DNA of 64,000 bases from positions 62,001-126,000 of the forward strand of contig CBDAPE010000019.1 in the NCBI GenBank assembly GCA_965198325.1, read 5' to 3'. This stretch comes from CBDAPE01 sp965198325 (GTDB lineage: Bacteria; Pseudomonadota; Alphaproteobacteria; UBA828; JAPUJA01). A program made the translations under genes and the position numbers. How positions within the stretch are numbered: position 1 is the stretch's first letter; the number at the start of each line of letters is the position of its first letter. Positions 17,734 through 26,853 of the stretch are shown piece by piece. The notes below the pieces were generated by a model. It saw nothing but the letters and a program-made list of their open reading frames with translations, did no database searches and was not told the DNA's origin.

Positions 17734-19802
17734 GCTCTCTCGCGCTCTTCGATGAGCAGATTTCGAAACTTGTCCACGCTCGCCTGCTGCCCCGCAAGCA
17801 CCACCGTCGTCGCCCGCGGATCCTCGATCACGGCGGGCCCGGCGATCACGTCGCCTGGCCGGAGCGATTCGACGAAATAAATCGGCGTGTCGATTTCCTC
17901 ACCCTCGAACCAGACACCTCGCCGGTTGCTGGGCTCGAGCGGCTTGTCGGGACCCTTGCGGGGCGCGTATTCCGGCAGGGCCGGACGGTCCATCCGGCCG
18001 ATCGCGCTGACTCTTAAATTTACGACCTCGACCGGAAACTCTGACGTCGCATAGCCGTATAGTTTTTCGTGGATTGCGCTGAAATCCTTCTGGATCCTCG
18101 ACGCATCGAAGGTGCCGGCCTCGATGGGAACGTTCAGGTAATACTCCTGACCGATATAGCGGACATCGAGGCCGTGCCGGGACTCGCAATCCGCCTCGGC
18201 CATGCCTTCCACGATCAAACGACCGCGCACGTCCTGTTCCATTCCCGCCATAAGCCGGCCGATTTCGGGGAAATCGGCGTCGGCGAGGGCGCGCACATGG
18301 GTGCGCGAGGCGTCGTAGCGAAAGTCGGTCGCGAGCATGCCGATCGCCGAGAGCGCACCGGGGTTGTTCGGAACGACCGCCCGGGGCACGTCGCCCGTCC
18401 GCAGCAGATGGCCCGCGACCAAGCCACCCGCGCCGCCAAACGCCATGAGCACGAAGTCCCGGGGATCCTGGCCGCGCGCAACGAGGATGGACCACATCGC
18501 CTTGGACATGTTGGTCGAGACGACCTTGATGATGCCTTCGGCCGCCGCCTCGACGGTCATGCCCAGGGGGTCGGCAATCGTCTCCTTTATGGCCGTTCGC
18601 GCACCTGCCGTATCGAGACTCATTTCGCCACCCAGGAAATAATCGGGATCGAGCCGGCCCAGCACCAGGCAGGCATCCGAGACAGTCGGCTGCTCGCCGC
18701 CTCGGCCGTAGCACACCGGTCCGGGCTCGGCGCCCGCACTCTGGGGCCCGACCCGGAGCGCGCCGCCCTCGTCAAGCCAGGCGATCGAGCCGCCTCCTGC
18801 GCCGATTGCGAGAATCTCGATCATCGGGGCGAGGATCGGCCACATGTGGACATCGCTCTCGTCGACCGTGATCGCCCGGCCCTCGGCGATGACGCCCATG
18901 TCGCTGCTGGTTCCGCCCATGTCGATGGTCACGACATTATCGCGACCGATCGCCTTCGAGAGATAGAGCCCGCCCATGACGCCGCCGCTCGGCCCCGACA
19001 TCACCGTGCGAACCGGAAATTCTCGCGCCGCGTTCGCGGTGATGACGCCGCCGTTCGACTGCATGACATAGAGGTCGCGCCGCAGGCCCCGCTCGGTAAG
19101 CTCGCCGGTCAGGCGATCGAGATAGGACGAAATGATCGGCGTTGTCGCGGCGTTGATACAAGCGGTCGAGGTGCGCTCGAACTCGCGGACTTCGCTTGCG
19201 ACGTCCGACGACAGGCAGACCACTATGTCAGGGTGCATTTCGGCGATAATCGTTCGGATCCGGCGCTCGTGATCGGAGTTTGCATAGGAGTGAAGCAGGC
19301 AGACGGCGACCGCATCGACCCCGGCGTCGTGGATCCTGTCCACCGCCGCGCACACACTCGCGTCGTCGAGGTCGCGCACCACCGTGCCGTCGAAGCGCAC
19401 CCGTTCATCGACCTCGAAGCGCAGCCGGCGGGGGATAAGCGGCGCCGGTTTGACGTATTTCATGTCGTACATAAAGGGGTTGTTGGTGCGCATGATTTCG
19501 AGAACGTCGCGAAATCCACGGGTCGTGATGATCGCCGTCTTGGGCAATTTGCGCTGAATCAGGGCGTTGAGCACCACGGTCGCGCCGTGGACGAAATAAT
19601 CCACCTCGCCGAGCGTGATCGCCCGACCCGGTCCACGCTCACCGCTTGCTTCTTCAAGGATACGGGTCACGCCGGTCAGCACACCGTCCTTGAAGTCTTT
19701 CGGAGTCGACGATGTCTTTTGGACATGAAGCTGTCCATCGTCGTCGAGCAGGACGAGGTCCGTGAACGTTCCGCCGATATCGGCTGAGAGTCGCGCGCCC
19801 AT
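17730..19802 (-). CDS. hyuA: Hydantoinase A-type subunit (ATP-binding)
   Basis: A 690-residue HyuA-type subunit of the ASKHA-like ATPase group. The phosphate-binding motif ADIGGTFTDLVLLD is at residues 6-19, the second nucleotide site VTIDMGGTSSDMGV near residue 294, and LAIGAGGGSIAW follows. It pairs with the overlapping hyuB gene to form an ATP-dependent cyclic-amide hydrolase. It lies 44 bases after the creatinase-like gene on the same strand, which supports a role in creatinine or methylhydantoin breakdown. Distinct from the second pair at 21377-25341. Confidence 0.9.
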   Translation of the reverse strand: MGARLSADIGGTFTDLVLLDDDGQLHVQKTSSTPKDFKDGVLTGVTRILEEASGERGPGRAITLGEVDYFVHGATVVLNALIQRKLPKTAIITTRGFRDVLEIMRTNNPFMYDMKYVKPAPLIPRRLRFEVDERVRFDGTVVRDLDDASVCAAVDRIHDAGVDAVAVCLLHSYANSDHERRIRTIIAEMHPDIVVCLSSDVASEVREFERTSTACINAATTPIISSYLDRLTGELTERGLRRDLYVMQSNGGVITANAAREFPVRTVMSGPSGGVMGGLYLSKAIGRDNVVTIDMGGTSSDMGVIAEGRAITVDESDVHMWPILAPMIEILAIGAGGGSIAWLDEGGALRVGPQSAGAEPGPVCYGRGGEQPTVSDACLVLGRLDPDYFLGGEMSLDTAGARTAIKETIADPLGMTVEAAAEGIIKVVSTNMSKAMWSILVARGQDPRDFVLMAFGGAGGLVAGHLLRTGDVPRAVVPNNPGALSAIGMLATDFRYDASRTHVRALADADFPEIGRLMAGMEQDVRGRLIVEGMAEADCESRHGLDVRYIGQEYYLNVPIEAGTFDASRIQKDFSAIHEKLYGYATSEFPVEVVNLRVSAIGRMDRPALPEYAPRKGPDKPLEPSNRRGVWFEGEEIDTPIYFVESLRPGDVIAGPAVIEDPRATTVVLAGQQASVDKFRNLLIEERERA

Positions 19803-19846
19803 CGCCGTTTGCTCCCTTCCAGCTCCGTCTTACCCCTGGCCCGGGC

Positions 19847-21079
19847 TCAGTCGGGCCGCCAGACTTCCTGCAACGTGCCGCTGTCATCGACTACGAGCAC
19901 GCCACGCGGGAAGGTATTGAGATTCTCGATTCCGTCCTTGGTGATCCGGCAGATATCGTGATGACGGAAGCCGCCCAGCCCGTCGACATTCGTCATGGGC
20001 TCCATGGTGACGATCATATTTTCCTGCAGCACAGTATCATTGAACTGTCGCAGCTCGCCGCCTTCCTCGCGGCCATACCAGAAGGTCATGATGCCGACTG
20101 AATGACCCGATCCGAACGAGCGGCCCTCAAGCAATCCGGCCTCTTCATAGATCGGGTTGATCGCCGCGTCCACGTCGGAGCATTTGATGCCGGCGCGCAA
20201 GGTCTCGAGTCCCTTGTGATGGACCCTGACGTTGTTCTTGAAGATCTCCAGCGCGTCGTCCGGGATATGGCCCCAATAGAGACTGCGCTCGAGGACATGG
20301 TAATAGCAGGCGAGGATGCAATAGGGGTTGAGGCTCAACATCTCGCCCTTCTGAACCTCGCGGTGGGCGTTCATGATATGGCCGACGCGGCTCCGATAGG
20401 GACCGGTCTGAAACCAGGTCATGTTCATGTTGTCGACTTCGATGTCCGGAAACCGCTTGCGCAGCTCGTCCTCAATGGCGCTGTTCGACGCTCGCGCGAC
20501 CTCGACCTCGGTCACGCCGGGCTTCAGCGCGTCGATTGCGGCATAACCGCCGACCTCGCAGAGCTCGACGCCGTGGCGGATGATCGAGACCTCCTCGTCG
20601 GACTTGATCAGTCTCTTGCGCATGGTCGGGGTACCGACATCCGCCCACTCGAAGCCTGGTAGGCGCTCGTCGAGCAGGCGCTTCACGGCGACGGGGCAGA
20701 CATCTTCCTCGTAGCCCAGCCGCCCGCTCTTGATGCTGTTGTCGGCGAGAACCTCCTTGAGAAGCCGGATGTTGTTGTCGATCGGGTTCATCTCCCAATC
20801 GTGGAACAGGCGGATATCCTTGTAGTAGCAACAGAGCGCCGGGCGCTGGTCCTCGATCAGCGAGACGATCAGCGCCGGTTCGCCGTGGCGCGGGATTACC
20901 GCTGAATGAAGCCGGCCGTAGGGCGGGCAATAGAAACCGGTGTAGTAGACGACGTTGTGGACCGACGTGAGAAAGACGGCCTCGAAGCCCATCTCGTCCA
21001 TCAGCGAGTGAAGGTTGGTCAACCGTCGCCGCATCTCCTCGATCGACCAGATTTTCTGGGTCGCGATGGTTTCCGTCAT
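19847..21079 (-). CDS. Creatinase-like M24 family hydrolase
   Basis: A 410-residue pita-bread-fold protein. Its length and many stretches match creatinase (creatine amidinohydrolase, which splits creatine to sarcosine and urea) rather than prolidase: VYYTGFYCPPYGR, MRKRLIKSDEEVSIIRHG, MTWFQTGPYRS, YYHVLERSLYWGHIPDD, FGSGHSVGIMTFWYGREEGGELR, VTMEPM. The candidate catalytic His is in VGHIMNAHREVQKGE. The placement upstream of hyuAB and soxBDAG fits production of sarcosine. Related M24 proteins act on other compounds such as ectoine derivatives, so the exact substrate is a strong inference only. Confidence 0.82.
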   Translation of the reverse strand: MTETIATQKIWSIEEMRRRLTNLHSLMDEMGFEAVFLTSVHNVVYYTGFYCPPYGRLHSAVIPRHGEPALIVSLIEDQRPALCCYYKDIRLFHDWEMNPIDNNIRLLKEVLADNSIKSGRLGYEEDVCPVAVKRLLDERLPGFEWADVGTPTMRKRLIKSDEEVSIIRHGVELCEVGGYAAIDALKPGVTEVEVARASNSAIEDELRKRFPDIEVDNMNMTWFQTGPYRSRVGHIMNAHREVQKGEMLSLNPYCILACYYHVLERSLYWGHIPDDALEIFKNNVRVHHKGLETLRAGIKCSDVDAAINPIYEEAGLLEGRSFGSGHSVGIMTFWYGREEGGELRQFNDTVLQENMIVTMEPMTNVDGLGGFRHHDICRITKDGIENLNTFPRGVLVVDDSGTLQEVWRPD

Positions 21080-21263
21080 TTTGCCTCCCGTCTTCCAACT
21101 GGTTCGGCCAGAGCCCCGAAGAATGGCGCTTCCCGAGCGCCTTCGGCCTGAGTCCTAGCATGGGAGCTTTCATCAGCGAAATTCAATTTGTTAATATTTA
21201 TATTTACGTTGCCAATGGAATTGGAGTCACGGTGGTGGGACGCTCGCGGTTGCCTGAATTTGA

Positions 21264-21325
21264 TTGACATACATCATCGAAAATCCTAAAGTCAAAAAAA
21301 TGAATATCGTATCCGAATATGGGAT
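21264..21325 (+). promoter_or_regulatory. Promoter and IclR-type operator upstream of second hyuA
   Basis: TTGACA at 21264-21269 and TAAAGT at 21287-21292, 17 bases apart, form a good sigma-70-type promoter on the plus strand. The dyad ATCCGAATATGGGAT at 21311-21325 lies just downstream of the expected start point and 51 bases before the hyuA ATG. The same ATCC-N7-GGAT dyad occurs at 30928 and 37638. The position implies repression by blocking polymerase. Confidence 0.6.
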
Positions 21326-21376
21326 GTGTCGTGAAATCCGCAGTCTTCGCGAACCATCGAGAGGACATCGGCAACC

Positions 21377-23428
21377 ATGAGTATGCGAATTGCGATCGAT
21401 ACAGGGGGCACGTTCACGGACGTGGTCGCGATCGACGAGGACACCGGCAACCAGTATGCCGTGAAGACCCCGAGCACGCCGTCAGACCCCAGCATCGGCC
21501 TGCTCGACGGAGTCCACAAGGCGACGGCCGTGGCCGGCAAGAGCGAGCGTGACGTCGTCCAGCTGCTGCACGGTTCGACGACCGCGACGAACGCCGTTTT
21601 GGAGCACAAGTTCGAAGGCCTCGGATTGATTGTGACCCAAGGCTTTCGCCAGATCATCGAGATCGCGCGCCAATCGGTTCCCGATGGCTATGGCAATTCC
21701 TTCTTCTGGGTCAAGCCGCCGCGCCTCGTACCACTCCATCTGGTCCGTGAGGCGCCCGGGCGGATGACCCACGAGGGTGCGGAAATCGCCGCCCTCGACG
21801 AACAGGCGGTGCTCGATGGGGTCGACGAATTGGCTGAGTTGGGCGTGCGCTGCATCGCCGTCTGCCTGCTGCATTCCTATGCCAACGACGCGCACGAACG
21901 CAGGATCGGCGAGCTCGTCGCCGAACGCCACCCCGACCTCTTCGTCTCGCTTTCCTCGGTCGTCTTGCCCGAATACCGGGAATATGAACGCGCCATGACG
22001 ACGCTCGTCGACGTGCTGGTCAAACCTTACTGCAAGACCTATCTGCAGCACGCCGGCGATCAAGTCCGCGCCGAAGCCGGAGACGTTCCATTTCTGATCA
22101 TGCAGTCGAACGGCGGCGTCGTGAAGCACGCGACAGCGGGCGAGCGGCCCGTCACCATGCTGCTCTCGGGACCGGCCGCGGGCGTGCTCGGCGCCATCCA
22201 CATGTCCAGGCTTGCGGGCTTCGACGACATCCTCACCCTCGACGTCGGCGGCACCTCGACGGACGTCTCGCTGGTCGAAAAACTCAAGCCCCAGATGACC
22301 AGTCATTCGCTGGTCGAGCACTATCCGGTCAAGACCCCGATGCTCGACATCGCGACCGTGGGAACTGGTGGCGGCTCGCTCGCCTGGGTCGACGATTACG
22401 GCGCGTTGAAGGTCGGCCCCAAGAGCGCCGGCGCCGACCCGGGCCCGATCTGTTACGACCGGAGGGGCACCCAGCCGACTGTGACCGACGCGGCCGTGGT
22501 GCTGGGCAGGCTGCCGGGTGCCCTGGTTGGCGGCGAGCTAGCGCTCGATGCGGTGGCGGCGCGAACCGCATTCACCGAACTCGGCCAGCGCTTCGACCTG
22601 TCGCCCGAGGAAACCGCGGCCGGCGTGTTCGAAATCGCGGCGGCCAACCAGGTTCATGGAATTCGCCAGGTCACGACCACCCGGGGCCGCGATCCCGGCC
22701 TCTATACCCTGGTGGCGTTCGGCGGCGCCGGCGGCATGTTCGCGGCGGACGTCGCGGATTTCCTCGATATCCGGCGTGTGCTCTCACCACCCAACCCGGG
22801 CAATTTGTCCGCCTACGGCCTGCATGTCTCGGATATCAAGCGCGACTACATCCGGACCCTGGTCCGCCAGGAGTCGACCGCGGACACGGCCGAGATCGAT
22901 CGCACCTGGTTGGACCTCGAACAGGTCGGCCGGGACGAGGTGATGGCCGAGGGCGTACCCGAGGACAAGGTCGAACTTCACCGCACCGCCGACGTTCGCT
23001 ATGTGGGCGAAGGCCATGAGGTCCCGGTCGAGATTCCTCCCGGCATGACAGGTCCGGAGGCCATTGCGGCGATGTGGTCGGCCTTCCACCGGGTCCATGA
23101 GGAGACTTTTGGCTTCGAATATGACGGGAAACAGGACGTGGAGCTGGTCAATCTCCGCGTCCAAGCAATCGGCCAAGTCCACCGCCCGGAGGTTCTCGAA
23201 AAGCCCGACACCGGGCGCCCGGCCGAGCCGGTCGCCACGCGGCCCGTGTTCTGGCGGGATCACGGCTGGATCGACTGCCCGATCTACCGGCGTGACGATC
23301 TTAATCCGGAGACCCAGCTAATCGGCCCGTTGATCGCCGAGGAATACGGCTCGACCGTCGTCGTCCCCGCGAACTGGTCCGTCGCGTGCGATCGCTTCGG
23401 AAATCTTGTATTGGAGAAGGTGCAATGA
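21377..23428 (+). CDS. hyuA: Second hydantoinase A-type subunit
   Basis: A 683-residue HyuA-family protein, first gene of the plus-strand operon divergent from the creatinase gene. AIDTGGTFTDVVAID at residues 5-19 is the phosphate loop. TLDVGGTSTDVSLVE and IATVGTGGGSLAW are the later nucleotide motifs. It is only moderately like the HyuA at 17730, so it is a paralogue with its own substrate rather than a fresh duplicate. It overlaps hyuB by 4 bases. The IclR-type operator upstream suggests induction by a pathway compound. Confidence 0.9.
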   Translation: MSMRIAIDTGGTFTDVVAIDEDTGNQYAVKTPSTPSDPSIGLLDGVHKATAVAGKSERDVVQLLHGSTTATNAVLEHKFEGLGLIVTQGFRQIIEIARQSVPDGYGNSFFWVKPPRLVPLHLVREAPGRMTHEGAEIAALDEQAVLDGVDELAELGVRCIAVCLLHSYANDAHERRIGELVAERHPDLFVSLSSVVLPEYREYERAMTTLVDVLVKPYCKTYLQHAGDQVRAEAGDVPFLIMQSNGGVVKHATAGERPVTMLLSGPAAGVLGAIHMSRLAGFDDILTLDVGGTSTDVSLVEKLKPQMTSHSLVEHYPVKTPMLDIATVGTGGGSLAWVDDYGALKVGPKSAGADPGPICYDRRGTQPTVTDAAVVLGRLPGALVGGELALDAVAARTAFTELGQRFDLSPEETAAGVFEIAAANQVHGIRQVTTTRGRDPGLYTLVAFGGAGGMFAADVADFLDIRRVLSPPNPGNLSAYGLHVSDIKRDYIRTLVRQESTADTAEIDRTWLDLEQVGRDEVMAEGVPEDKVELHRTADVRYVGEGHEVPVEIPPGMTGPEAIAAMWSAFHRVHEETFGFEYDGKQDVELVNLRVQAIGQVHRPEVLEKPDTGRPAEPVATRPVFWRDHGWIDCPIYRRDDLNPETQLIGPLIAEEYGSTVVVPANWSVACDRFGNLVLEKVQ

Positions 23429-25341
23429 CGAAGACAAGCAGGAAGCCCTCACTTGGGCCGATAGAGCTCGAGGTCATCACCGGAACCATCCGCTCCGCCG
23501 AGCTCGAAATCGAGGCGGCCGTCGAGCGCACCTCGCGGTCGCCGATGATCCGCGATCAGCACGACTATCGCGTGGCCCTGTTCGACGCCAGGGGCCGTAA
23601 GCTGACCGGACGCTCTTATTCCGCCCTCGTCGAGCCCGTATTCGAATATTTCGGGGATGACGATATCCACGAGGGCGATGTCTTCTTCTGGAACGATCCC
23701 TACAATAGCGCCGGCGGCATCGGCCATGTGCCGGACCTGTGCACGACGATCCCGATCTTCCACGAGGGCCGGCTGATCGGCTTCAGCCAAGTGTTCGGCC
23801 ATCACGACGATGTCGGTGGCATGGTTCCGGGAAGCCTTCCCGTCCAGGCGACCGACATGTGGTCCGAAGGGCTCGTCATCCCCCCGATCAAGCTCTACGA
23901 GAAAGGCGTGCTCAATACGGCGGCCTACGCCATCATCGGACGAAATTCTCGCCTCGCGGATCACCTGCAGGGCGACATCGACGCCGAGATCGGCGCCGCG
24001 CGCCTGGGCTCGCAGCGGGTCGTTGCCATGGCGGAGCGTTACGGAGCGGGTGCGCTGGAAGCCGCGTTCGAGGCGATCATCGAGAACTGCGCCGAAACAC
24101 TCCGGCGCGAACTGCTGCCGAAGATCAAGGACGGCGTCTACAGCTGGGAAGACTACATCGAGAACGATGGCGTCGACGCGCCGCACCTGCACGCCTTTCG
24201 GGTCACCATGACCAAGACGCCCGACAAGATCACCCTGGATTTCACGGGCACGGATCCGGAAGCCAAGGGGCCGATCAACTGGCCAATCGACTATTGCGAG
24301 GGCCGGTTCGTGCGCAAATGGATGGCGCCGGTGCTACGCTCGCTTGCCGACTCGCCCGAGCGTGCCGCCGAGATCGACATGAACGAAGGCGTGCTCGATG
24401 TGATCGACGTCGTGTTTCCCGAAAAAGGGACACTTGTGACGCCCACCTTCGGCAAACCCACGGGCCTGCGCTTCTTCATTCTGCTGCGTGCGCTGGGCGT
24501 CTTCGCCGCCTGCCTGTCGAAGGCGACCGGGGGCCGGATGCCTGCGGATCACGAAACGATCCGCATCTGGGGCCTGCACGGCGGCAAGACGAACGAGGAT
24601 TTCTACCTCTTCCGCGAGGTGTTGGGCGGGGGCGGGCCGGGCCGGCCTTGGGCGGACGGAAGCGACGTCGTTCACATCGTGCCCAATTCGCGCAACCTGC
24701 CCGCCGAGTTTTCCGAAACCCGCTATCCCATCCGGGTCGAACAGCTTGGCCTGAACGAGGATTCCGGCGGTGCAGGGTATCGGCGCGGCGGGCTCGGCTA
24801 TGACAAACGCATCCGTGTGCTTCAGGGTTCGAAGCTGCTCTCGAACGCCGACCGGGCGATGCTGAACGCCTACGGTGTAAACGGCGGCAAGCCGGGCGAG
24901 ACCTACGCCATATCGATTGCCGAACCGGACGGCACCGATCGGGCGGCGCCCGGCATGGTCGATAACGTGGACGTCGAAGCCGGGTCGGTCGTGCGCATCG
25001 TCACGACGGGCGGCGGCGGCTGGGGCGATGCGCTCCAGCGCGAACCCGAACGTGTGCGCTACGACGTCCAGTGCGGTGTCGTCTCCGTGCAGGCGGCGCA
25101 CGATGAATACGGCGTCGTCCTCGTCCGCGACGGTGCGGTCTGGCGGGTCGACGAGGGCGCAACCACCCACGTGCGCGCCGAGATGCGTGAGACGCGCGGC
25201 CCGCTTCCGATGTTTGACCGGGGACCCTATTTCGAGGCCAAGAAGGCCGCAGACGGGATCGCCTGGCCCGAAGGTTGGAGGGATCCCGACGAGGGCTGGC
25301 TCGCCAATTCCGAATGGTCCGGCGAGCAAGCGGCGGAGTAA
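23425..25341 (+). CDS. hyuB: Second hydantoinase B-type subunit
   Basis: A 638-residue HyuB-family protein. Family stretches are PIELEVITGTIRSAELEIEA, GDVFFWNDPYNSAGGIGHV, TDMWSEGLVIPPIKLYEKG and VTTGGGGWGDALQREP near residue 530. ATG 23425 is chosen because a GGAGAAGG ribosome site precedes it and it gives the coupled ATGA overlap with hyuA; the frame stays open a further 39 bases. Together with hyuA it should form an ATP-dependent cyclic-amide hydrolase. The C-terminal 100 residues extend beyond the first HyuB in this window. Confidence 0.87.
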   Translation: MTKTSRKPSLGPIELEVITGTIRSAELEIEAAVERTSRSPMIRDQHDYRVALFDARGRKLTGRSYSALVEPVFEYFGDDDIHEGDVFFWNDPYNSAGGIGHVPDLCTTIPIFHEGRLIGFSQVFGHHDDVGGMVPGSLPVQATDMWSEGLVIPPIKLYEKGVLNTAAYAIIGRNSRLADHLQGDIDAEIGAARLGSQRVVAMAERYGAGALEAAFEAIIENCAETLRRELLPKIKDGVYSWEDYIENDGVDAPHLHAFRVTMTKTPDKITLDFTGTDPEAKGPINWPIDYCEGRFVRKWMAPVLRSLADSPERAAEIDMNEGVLDVIDVVFPEKGTLVTPTFGKPTGLRFFILLRALGVFAACLSKATGGRMPADHETIRIWGLHGGKTNEDFYLFREVLGGGGPGRPWADGSDVVHIVPNSRNLPAEFSETRYPIRVEQLGLNEDSGGAGYRRGGLGYDKRIRVLQGSKLLSNADRAMLNAYGVNGGKPGETYAISIAEPDGTDRAAPGMVDNVDVEAGSVVRIVTTGGGGWGDALQREPERVRYDVQCGVVSVQAAHDEYGVVLVRDGAVWRVDEGATTHVRAEMRETRGPLPMFDRGPYFEAKKAADGIAWPEGWRDPDEGWLANSEWSGEQAAE

Positions 25342-25389
25342 GATGGTCGGCACCAGATATCGGAGACCATCGGCCGGAGCGTGGCCGTA

Positions 25390-26853
25390 ATGCGCGACAC
25401 AATTCGCCTCCTTCTGGGCCACGAACCCCGCGAGCTCTCCGACGTCGACCCGACGCTCACCGTGCTCAACTATCTGCGGCTCGTCGAGCGGCGCTGCGGC
25501 ACCAAGGAAGGCTGTGCCGAAGGCGATTGCGGCGCCTGCACCGTGGTGCTGGTGGAGCCGGACGGTGACGGGCTTCGTTGCCAGGCGGTTAATTCCTGCA
25601 TCGAGTTCGTGCCCACGCTGGACGGCAAGCAGCTGATCACCGTCGAGGACCTGCGCGCTCCAGGCGGTCGTCTCCACCCGGCGCAAACGGCAATGGTTGA
25701 GACCAATGCGTCGCAATGCGGCTTTTGCACGCCCGGTTTCGTGATGTCGCTCTACGCTTTCTACCGCAACGGCGAGGCTCCGGTGCGCCAAACCATCGAC
25801 GACGCGCTCGCAGGGAATCTCTGCCGCTGTACGGGTTACGGGCCGATCATTGACGCCGCTCGCCGGATGAGCGAGGCGGAATTCGAGCAGCCGGCGGCGG
25901 AGGATGCCGACGCTCTCGCATCGCTCAAGGCGCTGGACATCGGGGAGACGCTTGCATTCGAAAGCCATGGAACCCGTTATTTCGCGCCCCGGAGCGTCGA
26001 CGAGCTCGCGACACTTCTGCTCAAACATCCAGATGCCTGCCTGCTCGCAGGTGGTACGGACGTCGGGCTGTGGGTGACCAAGCAACACCGCCGCCTCGAT
26101 CCGCTGATCTATCTGGGCGATGTCGCGGACTTGCGCGACTTGCAGGTTTCGGACGGCATGATCGAAATCGGTGCGACCGTCACCTATTCGGACGCAATGG
26201 ATCTGATCGCGGATCAATATCCCGATTTTGGCGAGTTGATCCGCCGGCTCGGCTCGGTCCAGATCCGCAATCTGGGCACGATTGGCGGAAATATCGCAAA
26301 CGGTTCCCCGATCGGTGACGCGCTCCCGGCCCTGATAGCGGCCGGCGCCGAGCTGACGCTACGCAAGGGCGGCGAGCGGCGGGTGATGCCGCTGGAGGAT
26401 TACTTCATCGACTACGGCGTGCAGGACCTCAACTCCGGCGAATTCGTCGAGCGCGTCCGGCTGCCGGTCGCCGATCCGGCCCGGGAATTCCGGGCCTACA
26501 AGCTCTCCAAGCGGTTTGATCAGGATATTTCCGCGGTCTGCGGCGCTTATTCCCTGGCACTCGACGGCGAGACCGTTCGCGACATCCGGATTTGCTACGG
26601 CGGAATGGCGACGACCCCGCGCCGCGCGCCCAAGGCCGAAGCCACTCTCGAGGGCCAGGCCTGGTGCCGCGAGACGGTGGCCCGTGCAATGGACGCGCTC
26701 GCCGAGGATTACAGCCCGATTTCAGACATGCGCGCGAGCCTCGACTATCGATTGAAGGGAGCCCGGAACCTTCTGTTCAAAATGTATCTGGAAACCTCCG
26801 GCGAGACGGAGTCTCTGCGCCTTGCCGGCGAACGGAGCGCCGCCTATGGCTGA
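25390..26853 (+). CDS. xdhA: Xanthine dehydrogenase-type small subunit (2Fe-2S and FAD)
   Basis: A 487-residue molybdenum-hydroxylase subunit. The first 2Fe-2S site is CGTKEGCAEGDCGACTV near residues 37-53; the second is CGFCTPGFV with NLCRCTGYGPI near residues 114-150. The FAD domain follows (LLAGGTDVGLWVTKQ and RNLGTIGGNIANGSPIGD), as in XdhA. GTG 25381 could also start the frame, but ATG 25390 has GGAG 10 bases upstream. It lies 48 bases after hyuB and overlaps the large subunit gene by 8 bases. It passes electrons from the molybdenum site to NAD. Confidence 0.92.
   Translation: MRDTIRLLLGHEPRELSDVDPTLTVLNYLRLVERRCGTKEGCAEGDCGACTVVLVEPDGDGLRCQAVNSCIEFVPTLDGKQLITVEDLRAPGGRLHPAQTAMVETNASQCGFCTPGFVMSLYAFYRNGEAPVRQTIDDALAGNLCRCTGYGPIIDAARRMSEAEFEQPAAEDADALASLKALDIGETLAFESHGTRYFAPRSVDELATLLLKHPDACLLAGGTDVGLWVTKQHRRLDPLIYLGDVADLRDLQVSDGMIEIGATVTYSDAMDLIADQYPDFGELIRRLGSVQIRNLGTIGGNIANGSPIGDALPALIAAGAELTLRKGGERRVMPLEDYFIDYGVQDLNSGEFVERVRLPVADPAREFRAYKLSKRFDQDISAVCGAYSLALDGETVRDIRICYGGMATTPRRAPKAEATLEGQAWCRETVARAMDALAEDYSPISDMRASLDYRLKGARNLLFKMYLETSGETESLRLAGERSAAYG

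Noticed and set aside
24334..26217. A 627-codon minus-strand frame opposite hyuB and xdhA.
   Set aside because: It mirrors two well-supported genes and has no domain that I recognise.
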